Shown here: positions 44,253 to 54,954 of the stretch, piece after piece | Numbering within the stretch: the first letter of the stretch is position 1 | Layout: every line of letters begins with the position of its first letter | NCBI GenBank assembly: GCA_948524275.1 | Contig: CAOSLI010000002.1 | Location: 277,690 to 341,689, forward strand | DNA length: 64,000 bases | DNA from: an uncultured Clostridia bacterium | GTDB lineage: Bacteria > Bacillota > Clostridia > TANB77 > CAG-508 | Direction of reading: 5' to 3' | Position numbers and translations under genes: made by a program | Notes under the pieces: model-generated | The model's database searches: none | What the model was told of the DNA's origin: nothing | Seen by the model: the letters and a program-made list of their open reading frames with translations, nothing else

Positions 44253-45303
44253 ATCTATAATTAGCTTGAATTTCTTCAATAGACTTATAATCATTGTTTA
44301 GTATACTTAAGAAAACCTTAGCTATTTCAGGATCAAATTGAGTTCCAGAACATTTTTCAATTTCAGCGGTAACGACTTCTAGAGGAAGAGCATCTCTGTA
44401 AGTTCTCTTTGAAGTCATAGCGTCATATGTATCAGCAACCGCTGCAATTCTAGCAGTTAAAGGGATATCATTACCTGCCAGTCCTTTTGGATAACCCTTA
44501 CCATCAAATTTCTCATGGTGATGTAAAACAACTGGAATAATATCTCTAAAAACTGCAGCATCTCCCAAAATATGAGCACCAATTGATGGGTGATTTTTTA
44601 TTTGAGAATATTCATCATCATTAAGTTTAGACTCCTTTAAAAGTATGCTATCAGGAATACCGATCTTTCCAATATCGTGAAATAATCCACCGACTTTTAA
44701 AATATTAATTGTATTCTCATCTAGTCCCATTTTCTTACCAATAAGAACTGAGTATTCTGAAACTCTATCAGAATGTCCACGAGTATATGGGTCTTTAGCC
44801 TCAACGGTATAACGCAATATGCCAATAGTATCAAGATAAGCCTTTTCTAACTCATCGTTTTTATCTTTAAGTTCTTCATTTATTTTCGTAATTAAATGCA
44901 TTTGATCTACTGATTTAAGACCAGATTCAATCAAAAGTAATAGTTGGTCAAAATTATTACTCTTCTCACAATAACCTTGAATATCAAGTTCTTTTAAGGT
45001 TTGAAGTGGTGGAGCTAAGTCTTTATGACCAGTAAGAAGCAAGATATATAAATCTAAATCAAACTTTCTGATTTCTTCAACCACCTGATCTCCATGAAGT
45101 GAATCCATAATAAAATCTAGCAAAAGCAAGTCATAATGTTCTTCTTTTAGTTTAGCAATTGCCTGTACAGGGTCAGTAAAACAAGTAATATTATATCCAG
45201 ATTTACTAAGTACAACCTTCAAAGAATCAAGTATACCACTATCGTCATCAACAGCCATAATCTTGTATGGAGAGATGGCATTCTCCTGCATATATTTTCT
45301 CAT
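44251..45303 (-). CDS. Response regulator with HD-GYP cyclic-di-GMP phosphodiesterase
   Basis: 350 residues. Receiver domain ~13-130 with acidic pocket AVDDD, phospho-acceptor Asp in LLLLDFIMDS near 61 and LLLTGHKD. A linker coiled coil (~135-160) leads to the HD-GYP domain (~160-345): HDIGKIGIP, HHHEKFDGKGYPKGL, RIAAVADTYDAMTSKRTYR, all metal and substrate residues kept. It likely hydrolyses c-di-GMP under control of the kinase encoded 56 bases upstream. It is last in the NRPS-kinase-regulator gene run. An in-frame ATG five codons later is possible. Confidence 0.9.
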   Translation of the reverse strand: MRKYMQENAISPYKIMAVDDDSGILDSLKVVLSKSGYNITCFTDPVQAIAKLKEEHYDLLLLDFIMDSLHGDQVVEEIRKFDLDLYILLLTGHKDLAPPLQTLKELDIQGYCEKSNNFDQLLLLIESGLKSVDQMHLITKINEELKDKNDELEKAYLDTIGILRYTVEAKDPYTRGHSDRVSEYSVLIGKKMGLDENTINILKVGGLFHDIGKIGIPDSILLKESKLNDDEYSQIKNHPSIGAHILGDAAVFRDIIPVVLHHHEKFDGKGYPKGLAGNDIPLTARIAAVADTYDAMTSKRTYRDALPLEVVTAEIEKCSGTQFDPEIAKVFLSILNNDYKSIEEIQANYR

Positions 45304-45359
45304 AAAACCTCCATTATTACATATAAAGTATATTTTTTAGTGCGTTAATTAGTTTAAAT

Positions 45360-47189
45360 TTATTGTATGCTAGTCTTAGATTTCATAGGTAAGATAACAT
45401 TAAAAGTAGTTCCTTCTCCAATCTTAGAGGTAAAATTCATATCTCCATTAAAGTGACCTTTTATTGTAGAATAAGACATAAATAAACCAAGACCAGTACC
45501 ATTGTGTCCTTTAGTTGTGACCATTTCACTAAATAATTTTTTCTGTATATCTTCTGGGATACCAGAACCATGGTCAATTACTTGCAACACTATGTTATCA
45601 CTTTTTTTATCAATAATCAAGTCAATAATACCATTTGGTCTGCCACCATAAGATTGTATTGCATTTGATATAAGATTATTTATAACCTGTACTAAACTAT
45701 TAATATTTCCAACGATTTCGCTATCTTCATCAACTTTAAGAAGCGTATTTAATGTGACTCCTGCATTTTTTAGTTCATGTTTCATAAGTATATTTATTCT
45801 ACTTAAAAGTTCTTTTATTGTAAATAGAGTAGGCGTATCATCAGTCATATTAACAGCCTGTCCCTTAACAGCACTTATAATATCAGACATATATGAATCA
45901 TATGAATTTACTTTAGTAATCCATTCGCGCATATCTTTAGCAATATCATGATGGTCACTTGCTGTAACTTCTGGGTCATCAATAGAAGAATCATACTCAT
46001 TAATTAAATCTTCCAAACCGCTCATGGCACCAGCAATAGACATAATAGGAGTTTTTAAGTTGTGAGCAATACCTCCAACCATTTGACCAAGAGTAGCTAA
46101 TCTCTCACGTTCCATCATAGTATTTTGATTTTGTTTTAAAGTCTCCATATCTAGTATATGTTGAGTGGTATCTTTAAATAGTATTAAGATACCAACACAA
46201 TGATTATCCGAAAAAATGCCACTAATTTCAATGCTAAAATATTTACTCTGATCTTTTAATGAAGCATCAACAGTATATACTTTTTTATCAGATTGTACTT
46301 TTTCTAAGAAATTACCAATCTTTTTATTCTTAATTATAATTTTACTAGCAAAATCAAGTTCCAAAAATGCCTTTCCAATAATTTTCTCTTTTTTTATTCC
46401 AAAGACTCTCTCAAAGGGTTCATTACAATCAGAAATTTGCCCATCTTTATTTAAAACTATATATAAATCCGACATTTGGTTAACGATTCTCTTTAATGCA
46501 ATTGGAGAAACATTTAAAAAGTCATATTTAAGTATTGCAATTGAATGTAATATAACAGTACAAAAAAATGAAATAGGTGTTACATATATATTCATATCAA
46601 ATATTGTCATACCAGAAAAATTAACAGCTACAGGTACAAGTGCACCAAGAGCAATAAGCAATGACTGCATTGAGAACATACCACTATTTTTAATAGAATT
46701 CTTAAGCATTATAAATATACTTACTGCAAATAAACCATATGTATATATTGAATGAACATAAAAGTAATTACCGAATACTGTATCACCTGTATGTACAGAA
46801 TATGATTTATAGAAAAGATGGTGTATGCTATTAGTCCACACAATGAATATTGTTATTAAAGGTACTATAAATAGATATCCATATTTCTTTTTAAAATCTA
46901 CATTATTATCTTTGGCAAATGATATTGCTACATAAAATAATGCAATAGGCAAGAATACTACTGGTATATATATAAAGTAGTCAACAAATAATGGATTAAT
47001 ATTAGTATAATTTATAATCAATATTTGAATAATAAGTCCAATGCACCATGAAGACATACAAAGGATAGTGTATCTAAAGGCTCTTAAAACAGGAGTTCTT
47101 TTGCTTGATCTTTTGCTAATATATCGAAACATTAAAATTTCAATAATAACTGTTATAATTAAACCAATAAAATATCCTAGATATTGCAT
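45360..47189 (-). CDS. Membrane sensor histidine kinase (7TM-PAS-HisKA-HATPase)
   Basis: 609 residues. Seven membrane helices (~1-220) of the histidine-kinase N-terminal 7TM type, a PAS domain (~235-345, VLNKDGQISDCNEPFERVFG), phospho-acceptor His in GGIAHNLKTPIMSI near 378, an unusually long dimer helix with an acidic insert, then N box INNLISNAIQS, DHGSGIP and GTGLGLFMSY. It starts 15 bases after the NRPS stop with AAAGGAG, so it is in the same transcription unit. It would phosphorylate the following HD-GYP regulator. The ligand could be the NRPS product, but this is inference. Confidence 0.88.
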   Translation of the reverse strand: MQYLGYFIGLIITVIIEILMFRYISKRSSKRTPVLRAFRYTILCMSSWCIGLIIQILIINYTNINPLFVDYFIYIPVVFLPIALFYVAISFAKDNNVDFKKKYGYLFIVPLITIFIVWTNSIHHLFYKSYSVHTGDTVFGNYFYVHSIYTYGLFAVSIFIMLKNSIKNSGMFSMQSLLIALGALVPVAVNFSGMTIFDMNIYVTPISFFCTVILHSIAILKYDFLNVSPIALKRIVNQMSDLYIVLNKDGQISDCNEPFERVFGIKKEKIIGKAFLELDFASKIIIKNKKIGNFLEKVQSDKKVYTVDASLKDQSKYFSIEISGIFSDNHCVGILILFKDTTQHILDMETLKQNQNTMMERERLATLGQMVGGIAHNLKTPIMSIAGAMSGLEDLINEYDSSIDDPEVTASDHHDIAKDMREWITKVNSYDSYMSDIISAVKGQAVNMTDDTPTLFTIKELLSRINILMKHELKNAGVTLNTLLKVDEDSEIVGNINSLVQVINNLISNAIQSYGGRPNGIIDLIIDKKSDNIVLQVIDHGSGIPEDIQKKLFSEMVTTKGHNGTGLGLFMSYSTIKGHFNGDMNFTSKIGEGTTFNVILPMKSKTSIQ

Positions 47190-47204
47190 TATTTTTCTCC
47201 TTTG

Positions 47205-50200
47205 TTAATTTAAATTATTTAATACTTTTTTTATATATTCGATATTAATTTCTGGCCATTCAAACCCCATTTTGTTTAATAACTTTAGTGTAAATTTATT
47301 AGTAATCACTAAATTAGTTTTATAAACCAAGTTACTATCAGAATCTAAGTCATTTAAAAGGACATTAACCTTATCAACTTTTGAGTTATCATAAAAAGAT
47401 TTTTTTAAAGATCTTTTAAAAGTATCATCATCTGTAATCTTAATTTTATATTTAAGTTCTTCAAGCATTTTAAATAATTTGTTAATATATAAGTGATTTG
47501 AATTATATAAATGTAAAACAGAAAATGGATATGCTTCATATTTCATACAATTTACAATAGCTTCTCCTAATATATCAACAGGTGTAAACTCTATGTAGTT
47601 ATTCAGCATAGATTCAGGAAACATTCCAATATTTAAGAAAGCTTTAAATCTATTTAAGAATGCATTTTCAACACTATTTTCCTGAAATTTACCATCTATA
47701 AATCTATTAGTAATATTTCCTATCCTTAATATTATACCTCTAAGTTTTCCATTTGCCAACTCCTTAAGCACAAATTTTTCAGCTTCGAATTTACTTCTAA
47801 CATAAACATTATCTAAAGTCTGTCCAACAAATAAATCATGCTCACTAAAGTAAACTTTTTTATTAGGATTAAAGCTAGAAGCTAAATTCGTCATAGTATT
47901 ACCTGATACACTAACAGTAGAAGTGTGAAAAAGTTCTTTATTAAAGTTTTCGCAAAAAGCAACAGCATTTTTACATCCAATTACATTGACTTTTTCAAAA
48001 TCTTTATAATTTCCATAATGTTTAACAAGTGCAGCACAGTTTACTACAGTTGATACATTAGAACCTAATAATTCATATTGATTTTTATCAAGTCCAAAAT
48101 TATCAAGGGAGACATCACCATTTATAATAAATAGTCTTGTACCAAATAAGTTGCTTAAGTCGCTTCCAAAATAATACTTAAATTTATTTTTTAGTTTATT
48201 TTCAGGAGAAGTACTTGGATCCTCTCTTATTAGGCAATATATTTTTATATCATCTATCTTAAGAAGTTCTGATAAAACATGAATTCCTAAAAATCCAGTA
48301 GCACCCAGTAAAAGAACATTTTTGAGTTCACGTCTTCTTAATTTTAAACGAGTAAATCGAGAATTTTTGTTTATAAACTTATTTATAGTTTTAAAATCGC
48401 TTTTTATATATTTGGGAAGATCATCTTTTACTTCATGACCGTCAATAAATTCAGCAAGTTCACATATAGTATTATTCTTAAAAATATCACCATACTGGAT
48501 AGTATATCCAATCTTCATAAGCTCAAGTTGCATTTTAAGGGCGCAAAGTGAATCACCGCCAATGTCAAAGAAATTATCATTAGTGCTAATATTATCAATA
48601 GATAAGATTTCTTTCCATATCTTTAAGATTTTATTCTCTGTATCATTTTTAGGTAAAACCATTTCCTTTGAAGCAATTTCAGGTGTTGGTAAATTTTTTC
48701 TATCAATTTTACCATTAGGAGTATAACTAAATTCCTTAAGCTGCATTAAATAAGTAGGCACCATGTAATTTGGAAGTTTCTTAGCTAAATACTTTTTAAG
48801 TAGAGAAATTGATACCCTGCCAGAAGCAGTAAAGAATCCACAAAGTACATCTCTATCATTGATATTTTTAATGCTTACAACTGCGTCTACAATACTAGAA
48901 TAAGAACACATATCACTCTCAATTTCAGACAGTTCAATTCTAAGACCACGAACTTTTACTTGAAAATCAGATCTGCCCAAGCATAATAATTCGCCATTAG
49001 GAAGCATTTTAACTAAATCGCCAGAATCATATACTCTATCCCCATTATAATCAATATATCTATTAGCAGTAAGCTCTGGTAAATTCATATAACAGATAGA
49101 AACACCAGCACCACCTATGTATAATCTTCCAGGAACGCCAACTGGGACTTGATTTAAGTCGTCATCAAGAACATATATACTCGTATTAGCAATAGGAGTT
49201 CCAATTGAAATTTTTTCTTTATCAGATACAATTTCTTTGAATGTTGAGCCGACAGTGGTTTCCGTTGGACCATACATGTTAAATACTCTTGCATTTGTAA
49301 TCTTTTTTATATCTTTATAAAGTTCAAGAGGGAAAGGTTCACCTGCTAAAGAAACGAACTCCATATTTTTAATATAATCAACGACATCACTCATCAAAAA
49401 TTTGAATTTAGAAGGTGTAGTCTGTATAACTTGTACATTATTTTTTAAGCAAAGTTTATTTAATAGAATAGGATTGTTTTGTTCGTCATTATTAGCCATA
49501 ACAACTTTCATGCCAGAACATACTGGTAGCAAGCTTTCTAAAACAAATATATCAAAGCTTATAGTAGTAATAGAAACTATATTTTTCCCTGCTATTGGCA
49601 TACGGTCAAGAGCACCATAAATAAAGTTTACAACACTTGATTGTTTTAAAACAACTCCTTTAGGATTGCCAGTAGAACCAGAGGTATAAATCATATAGCA
49701 AACATTATCAGGCTTACAATCTGTACCAAAACATTGATATTCTGCATATGAGGTATCATCATCTACACAAATAGCTTTTGCACCGTACAACTTTTTACTA
49801 TCATTATCCTCTTTAGATACTAAATTACTTTCGGTAAGTAATAATTTAATATGGCTATCCTCTATAATATAACTAATTCTATCCTCAGGATATGTAGGAT
49901 CAATAGGAAGATATCCACATCCGGCTTTTAATGCTGCTAGCATAGAGATAAGTAACTCAGAACGTCTATTCATTATAATTCCAATAACTCTATGCTCATC
50001 TTTTAAAATAGCCTTATATACAGGCAAACTTCTAATATAGTTAGCTAAGCGATTTACTTTAATTTCAAGTTCCTTATATGTATAGTTTTCATCACCAAAA
50101 ACAAGAGCAGTTTTATTAGGAGTTTCTAAAACTTGTTTTTCAAATAAATCAATTACTCTTAAATCCTTTGGTACATCAAGCATACGATATGTATCAGGAA

Positions 50201-53200
50201 CCTTTGATGCCATTTTAATTTTAGAAATTAGTACATTTGGATTATCTATTACAGCACTAATAATATTTTTATAGCACTCAAAAAGCTCTTTCATAAAGTC
50301 AGCTCCAAAAAGAGCAGTGGCATATTCTAATCTAACACTATAGTAATTATCATAAGGAGTGATTTCAAAAGAAAAATCAAATTTAGAAGTATTACTTTCT
50401 GTTATAATATATTCTCCTGTAAGTCCATTCATATCAAGAGAAGGTAATCCCATACTCTCGTATATAAACATTACGTCAAATAAAGGATGACGGCTTGTAT
50501 CTCTTTTCACATTTAGGTGTTTTACCAACTCATCAAAGGGATAATTTTGATGAGAAAATGCCTCTAAGCAATTTGACTTGACCATTTTTGCAAAATCTAT
50601 AAAGCTATTTGAACCTTGAATACTTTGTCGTAATGCAACAGTATTAACAAACATCCCCATAACATTTGAAAATTTGGAATCATTTCTCGCTGAAATTGGA
50701 GAGCCAACTACAATATCATTCTGCATTGTGTATTTGTAAAGCAATACATAGAAGCTAGATAGCAAGAACATATAAGGTGTAATGCTATTTGTTTTGCAGA
50801 AATTATTTATAGCTTCAAAGTTTTCTATTTTTCCATAAATATTGCTACCAGTATATGAAAAGTTACTAGACCTCTCAAACTCTGTAGGCATATTAAGAAG
50901 CGGAATACCAGATTCAAACCTAGAAAGCCAATAGTCTTTATCATCTTCATTGATATTCTCAGAAAGGATGTAATCTAAGTAATCAACATCTTCATGTGCA
51001 TTTAAGTATAGGTTAGAATTGTATAAATCACAAAGTTCTTTTGCAAAAATCTGAATTGAAGCGCCATCACAAATAATATGATGAATATCTACTTGAAGAA
51101 GAGCTTTTCCATCAAACTTATCCAGCCTAATATGCATAAGTGGAGCTTTTGATAAATCAAAAGACTTAACGAAATCTTTAGTAATTAAACTAATATCATT
51201 ATTACGGCTGTTATTTATATCTAATTTAAAGTCAATCTTGTCAGCTATTTTTTGATAAATTTCACCATCATTTAAAACAAAAGAAGTTCTAAAAGCCTGA
51301 TGCTTATTTATTATTGAGTTAATGGCATTTTCTAACCTATCAATATCAGGAATTTTATTAAACAAAATTGCAAAAGGAGTATTGTATGCGACACTATTTT
51401 CATCCATATAACAAGTATAGAAAATTCTCTTCTCAGCAAAAGATGTAGGGAATAGGAAAGCACCATCGGTATCCTTCTTAAATGAATTCATATCAATGTG
51501 TTTATGTACTTCACTAATAGGCTGTTCAGTATTTATAGAAGAGCTATTAGGAGTTATAAATTTGGCAAGCTCATAAATATTTGGATAATCAAATATATCT
51601 TTAATTTCTATCTTTATATTAAGTTTACTATAAATATCAGAAACTAACCTAATAGAAGCTAATGAATCTACTCCTAATTCAAAGAAGTTAGAATTAGCAC
51701 TAATCTTTTCCATGCCTAAAATATTGCACAATATTTTTTCAATAGACTTCTCAGCATTAGTATTACAAGCTACGAAATCTTGCTCAATAACTGGAATTTC
51801 AGGCAAATTATGAGTATCAATCTTGCCATTTAAAGTTATAGGAAGATTATCCATAAATACAATATGAGAAGGAACCATATAATTTGGTAAAACTTTAGAA
51901 AGCTCTAATTTTATTATGCTTTCATGTGCTGAATTATTGTCATTTAACACAACATAAGAGCAAATACTATCAAACCCATTAACCTTTTTTATAATGGTTA
52001 CTGCATTTTTTATAAATCCAAGACTCATAAGTTTTGCAGTTATTTCATCTAATTCAATTCTTAATCCATGAAGTTTTATTTGATTATCTCTTCTTCCAAG
52101 ATAAACAAGCTCAAGAGAGCTAGATAGTCTAGCCATGTCACCAGTCCTGTAAACTCCATCAAACCTTTCTCTTCCAACATATCCAAGACCAACTCCATCA
52201 CCTATGATGACAAGTTCTCCAGGTGTATCTATAGGCAAAATATTGCTATCTTTATTCATGACATACATTTTAACATTTAGAAATGGAGTCCCAATAGTTA
52301 TGTCATTTTCATTAGTAACGAGCTTATTAGAAGAGCAGGCAAAACATTCAGATGGACCATAGCCATCATAAATATTCGCATTTGTAATATTTTTAAGTGA
52401 CTTATATAAAGAAGGTTTTAACGCCTCTCCACCAAGCTGAATAACTTTTAGTATTTTCAAACAATCTGAATCTAGTAATAACGAAATTTTGGATGGTGTT
52501 GTTACAATAAAATCAACATTATAATCTATAATTAATTTACTGGTAAAAGAAGGAATCTTTTGCTCATCTTCATCTGCAAGAACCACTGTCTTACCAGACA
52601 ATATTGAGACAAAATTTTCTACAATAAACATATCAAAAGAAACTGCACTTGTACTTAAGAAATAAGAGCAATCATTTGTATGTAAGAATTTTTTATAACT
52701 ATTAACCAAATTAATTAAGCTTACAGAGCGAAGTTCTACACCTTTAGGCTTACCAGTAGAACCGGAAGTATAAAGCACGCAAAATCTATCGTTCATATTA
52801 TGTTTAACTATTGGCATAGTAGCACTAAAATCATTCCTATCGCTAATCTTAATACTCTCATAATTTATATATAAATCTGTAATAACAAATTTTGTGCTAG
52901 TATTTGAAAGCATATATCCAACTCTATCTTCTGGAAGACTTGGATCAATAAGCATGAAACTTGCACCGGTCTTAATTACACCCCACATAGCTATATGTAA
53001 ATTAAATGAACGATTAAACATTATACCAATTGCATCGCCATTTTGTACTCCTTTTGAAATAAGCAAATTAGCTAATTTATTAGATTCTTTGTCAAGTTCT
53101 TCATAAGACAAGTTTGCTCCTTTAAAAATGACAGCTGTATCAGTACCATTTTTTCTAACCTGTCTTTCAAAAACATGTACAACAGACTCATCTCTATTGT

Positions 53201-54545
53201 ACTCATAATCAGTATCATTAAATTTATCAATTAAAGCCTTTTCTTCATTGGTTATAATTGGAATATCTCTGATAATAGGGTTCTCCAAAGCAATAGAGGC
53301 CATATTTATTATTCTTGAATGAAAAGCCTTAATTTCATCAGATGAAAATTTAGCAGTTTGATAATTATAATAAATATTAACCCTACCGCTATCATCCATA
53401 TCATAAAAGTGTGCTTCTATAGAATTAGCCACTTTATCATTAGAAAGCCAATCAGAAGTATATTGTATATCACATTCATTTTTATTATCTCTAATATTTT
53501 GATATGAAAGCACAAAATCATAAAGATTTTCACTAAAATTAAATTTTTCTTTAATGTCTTTAAGAAGTTCTATATAAGGATATTTTTGATGTCTAAAAAT
53601 CTTACTCTGATTAAGCAAAACACATTTTAAAAAGTCAGTAAAGCATAATTCAGAATCAATATCTATTTTAAAAGGAACATTACTTACAAACATTCCGCCA
53701 ATTTGTTTTTCATTAAAGTTAGAACGATTAAGTACAGGTGTACCTAGTATTGCTGAATTAGTATCATTAATCTTTGCAAGGTATAGCAAATAAATTGACA
53801 TGAAAAAAGAATAAATAGAAGCTTTATTTTCTTTACAAAATGCATCTATTTTATCAGATAAATTACTATCAACAGTACATATCTCTCTAGCACCACTTAA
53901 ATTAGGAATAGACAAAACATCATTCTTATCGTTACAAATAAAGGTATGTTCTGGTTCTTTCTCAAAACACTCATCCCAAAAAGCTTTATCTTTATCATAC
54001 TTAGCACTACTTTGATATTGATTTGTACTTTCAACATAACTTGAGTAAGAAGGATAATCAGAAAAATCATTATTACCTTTGACAACAGAAGAATATATAT
54101 CCATAACTCTAGAAATGAAAAGACCCATAGACCAAGCATCACAAATTAGGTGGTGAAATAGTCCAATAAAACCACCAAATCCATTTGGAAATTTAAACAT
54201 AGTAAATTCATACAAATTGCTATCAATAACATTAAAAGGTTTCTCAACTAATTGAGCCCCTAAGTTAATCATTTCTTCTTTATCTTTTAATTCTATAATA
54301 TTTACTTTAAATGGAACATAATTGCTTTCATATTGGTAAACATTAGAATCTTTTATAACAAAGTGATATCTGAAACTATCAGTGTGCTTAACATATAGAT
54401 TAAGAGCTTTTTCTAAAGCTTTAAAGTCAACTTTTTGTTCAATACTTATATAACCACAAATATTGTTTACATTAGTATTAGTGTAAAACATTTCAGTATT
54501 CCATATATTCTTTTGTTGAGCAGTCAAATCAAATAAAGTATTCAT
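47205..54545 (-). CDS. Two-module NRPS with terminal reductase (C-A-T-C-A-T-R), predicted peptide aldehyde synthase
   Basis: 2446 residues. C1: HHLICDAW near 131. A1: LYTSGSTGKPKG near 595, with YRTGD and GRRDNQIKLHG. T1: FFELGVDSLAS near 960. C2: HHIICDG near 1157. A2: IYTSGSTGNPKG near 1622. T2: FFDIGGDSLCA near 1998. R: LLLGATGFLG near 2085 and YVRSKFEAEK near 2250. A leading C domain suggests an acyl or amino-acyl starter. The R domain releases the thioester with NAD(P)H as an aldehyde. This order matches NRPSs of gut Clostridia reported to make peptide aldehydes and pyrazinones. Pocket residues read by alignment to GrsA: A1 D-M-V-T-I-L-G-A-C, A2 D-I-L-T-V-L-M-V-G; I do not assign substrates. 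No phosphopantetheinyl transferase is near. Confidence 0.93.
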   Translation of the reverse strand: MNTLFDLTAQQKNIWNTEMFYTNTNVNNICGYISIEQKVDFKALEKALNLYVKHTDSFRYHFVIKDSNVYQYESNYVPFKVNIIELKDKEEMINLGAQLVEKPFNVIDSNLYEFTMFKFPNGFGGFIGLFHHLICDAWSMGLFISRVMDIYSSVVKGNNDFSDYPSYSSYVESTNQYQSSAKYDKDKAFWDECFEKEPEHTFICNDKNDVLSIPNLSGAREICTVDSNLSDKIDAFCKENKASIYSFFMSIYLLYLAKINDTNSAILGTPVLNRSNFNEKQIGGMFVSNVPFKIDIDSELCFTDFLKCVLLNQSKIFRHQKYPYIELLKDIKEKFNFSENLYDFVLSYQNIRDNKNECDIQYTSDWLSNDKVANSIEAHFYDMDDSGRVNIYYNYQTAKFSSDEIKAFHSRIINMASIALENPIIRDIPIITNEEKALIDKFNDTDYEYNRDESVVHVFERQVRKNGTDTAVIFKGANLSYEELDKESNKLANLLISKGVQNGDAIGIMFNRSFNLHIAMWGVIKTGASFMLIDPSLPEDRVGYMLSNTSTKFVITDLYINYESIKISDRNDFSATMPIVKHNMNDRFCVLYTSGSTGKPKGVELRSVSLINLVNSYKKFLHTNDCSYFLSTSAVSFDMFIVENFVSILSGKTVVLADEDEQKIPSFTSKLIIDYNVDFIVTTPSKISLLLDSDCLKILKVIQLGGEALKPSLYKSLKNITNANIYDGYGPSECFACSSNKLVTNENDITIGTPFLNVKMYVMNKDSNILPIDTPGELVIIGDGVGLGYVGRERFDGVYRTGDMARLSSSLELVYLGRRDNQIKLHGLRIELDEITAKLMSLGFIKNAVTIIKKVNGFDSICSYVVLNDNNSAHESIIKLELSKVLPNYMVPSHIVFMDNLPITLNGKIDTHNLPEIPVIEQDFVACNTNAEKSIEKILCNILGMEKISANSNFFELGVDSLASIRLVSDIYSKLNIKIEIKDIFDYPNIYELAKFITPNSSSINTEQPISEVHKHIDMNSFKKDTDGAFLFPTSFAEKRIFYTCYMDENSVAYNTPFAILFNKIPDIDRLENAINSIINKHQAFRTSFVLNDGEIYQKIADKIDFKLDINNSRNNDISLITKDFVKSFDLSKAPLMHIRLDKFDGKALLQVDIHHIICDGASIQIFAKELCDLYNSNLYLNAHEDVDYLDYILSENINEDDKDYWLSRFESGIPLLNMPTEFERSSNFSYTGSNIYGKIENFEAINNFCKTNSITPYMFLLSSFYVLLYKYTMQNDIVVGSPISARNDSKFSNVMGMFVNTVALRQSIQGSNSFIDFAKMVKSNCLEAFSHQNYPFDELVKHLNVKRDTSRHPLFDVMFIYESMGLPSLDMNGLTGEYIITESNTSKFDFSFEITPYDNYYSVRLEYATALFGADFMKELFECYKNIISAVIDNPNVLISKIKMASKVPDTYRMLDVPKDLRVIDLFEKQVLETPNKTALVFGDENYTYKELEIKVNRLANYIRSLPVYKAILKDEHRVIGIIMNRRSELLISMLAALKAGCGYLPIDPTYPEDRISYIIEDSHIKLLLTESNLVSKEDNDSKKLYGAKAICVDDDTSYAEYQCFGTDCKPDNVCYMIYTSGSTGNPKGVVLKQSSVVNFIYGALDRMPIAGKNIVSITTISFDIFVLESLLPVCSGMKVVMANNDEQNNPILLNKLCLKNNVQVIQTTPSKFKFLMSDVVDYIKNMEFVSLAGEPFPLELYKDIKKITNARVFNMYGPTETTVGSTFKEIVSDKEKISIGTPIANTSIYVLDDDLNQVPVGVPGRLYIGGAGVSICYMNLPELTANRYIDYNGDRVYDSGDLVKMLPNGELLCLGRSDFQVKVRGLRIELSEIESDMCSYSSIVDAVVSIKNINDRDVLCGFFTASGRVSISLLKKYLAKKLPNYMVPTYLMQLKEFSYTPNGKIDRKNLPTPEIASKEMVLPKNDTENKILKIWKEILSIDNISTNDNFFDIGGDSLCALKMQLELMKIGYTIQYGDIFKNNTICELAEFIDGHEVKDDLPKYIKSDFKTINKFINKNSRFTRLKLRRRELKNVLLLGATGFLGIHVLSELLKIDDIKIYCLIREDPSTSPENKLKNKFKYYFGSDLSNLFGTRLFIINGDVSLDNFGLDKNQYELLGSNVSTVVNCAALVKHYGNYKDFEKVNVIGCKNAVAFCENFNKELFHTSTVSVSGNTMTNLASSFNPNKKVYFSEHDLFVGQTLDNVYVRSKFEAEKFVLKELANGKLRGIILRIGNITNRFIDGKFQENSVENAFLNRFKAFLNIGMFPESMLNNYIEFTPVDILGEAIVNCMKYEAYPFSVLHLYNSNHLYINKLFKMLEELKYKIKITDDDTFKRSLKKSFYDNSKVDKVNVLLNDLDSDSNLVYKTNLVITNKFTLKLLNKMGFEWPEINIEYIKKVLNNLN

Positions 54546-54586
54546 AAATTTTAAACATCCTCCCATATGGGTATAATTTTAAATGT

Positions 54587-54615
54587 ATTATATAAAAAAA
54601 AACAAGAAAAAGCAA
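54587..54615 (-). promoter_or_regulatory. Promoter of the NRPS operon
   Basis: Minus strand TTGCTT (54615-54610), 17 bases, TATAAT (54592-54587). The ribosome site GGGAGG is at ~54559-54564 and ATG at 54545, somewhat far (13 bases). An ATG at 54566 precedes the ribosome site. Confidence 0.6.
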
Positions 54616-54718
54616 TATAAATGTAAATAAAAATATGTAAAAATAGGAAAATTATTTACAAATTTCTACGCAAAAATAAAATAAAAAGAAAATAATAACA
54701 ATATATGTAAAAAAACTA

Positions 54719-54747
54719 TTGACTATTTATGGCAGAAATTATATAAT
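54719..54747 (+). promoter_or_regulatory. Promoter of the tandem-repeat leader and 92-residue gene
   Basis: TTGACT (54719-54724), 17 bases, TATAAT (54742-54747). The predicted start near 54755 is only a few bases before repeat unit 1. Confidence 0.78.
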
Positions 54748-54761
54748 CTATATATATCGAT

Positions 54762-54954
54762 GGGATTTGCTAAACATGATATTTCAAAGAAAAATCACGG
54801 ATGGTGATGAACAAGTGAATTATAATGCGATTTGACATCCAGCATTTTGTGGAGCAAAATACTGATGGCAATGAACAAACAAATTAAAATGTGATTCGTT
54901 AAACGACATTTTCGAAGAAAAATATCGGATAACGATGAGCGAGCAAAGCGAGCG
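54762..54954 (+). repeat. Three tandem ~65-base hairpin repeats in the 5' leader
   Basis: Units begin at 54762 (GGGATTTGCTAAAC), 54827 (GCGATTTGACATCC) and 54891 (GTGATTCGTTAAAC), period 65 and 64. Each holds a short hairpin whose sequence differs but pairs. Unit 1 pairs GATATTTC with GAAAAATC, unit 2 pairs CAGCATTTTG with CAAAATACTG, and unit 3 pairs ATTTTC with GAAAAAT. A conserved GATGAACAAG, AATGAACAAA or GATGAGCGAG box follows in each. Paired but varying stems suggest a structured RNA. No known riboswitch is recognised. Confidence 0.65.

Noticed and set aside
54762..54954. c-di-GMP riboswitch in the leader near the HD-GYP operon
   Set aside because: The units lack the conserved GEMM core and are on the opposite strand from the signalling genes. 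The small frames within the units are not conserved between units.
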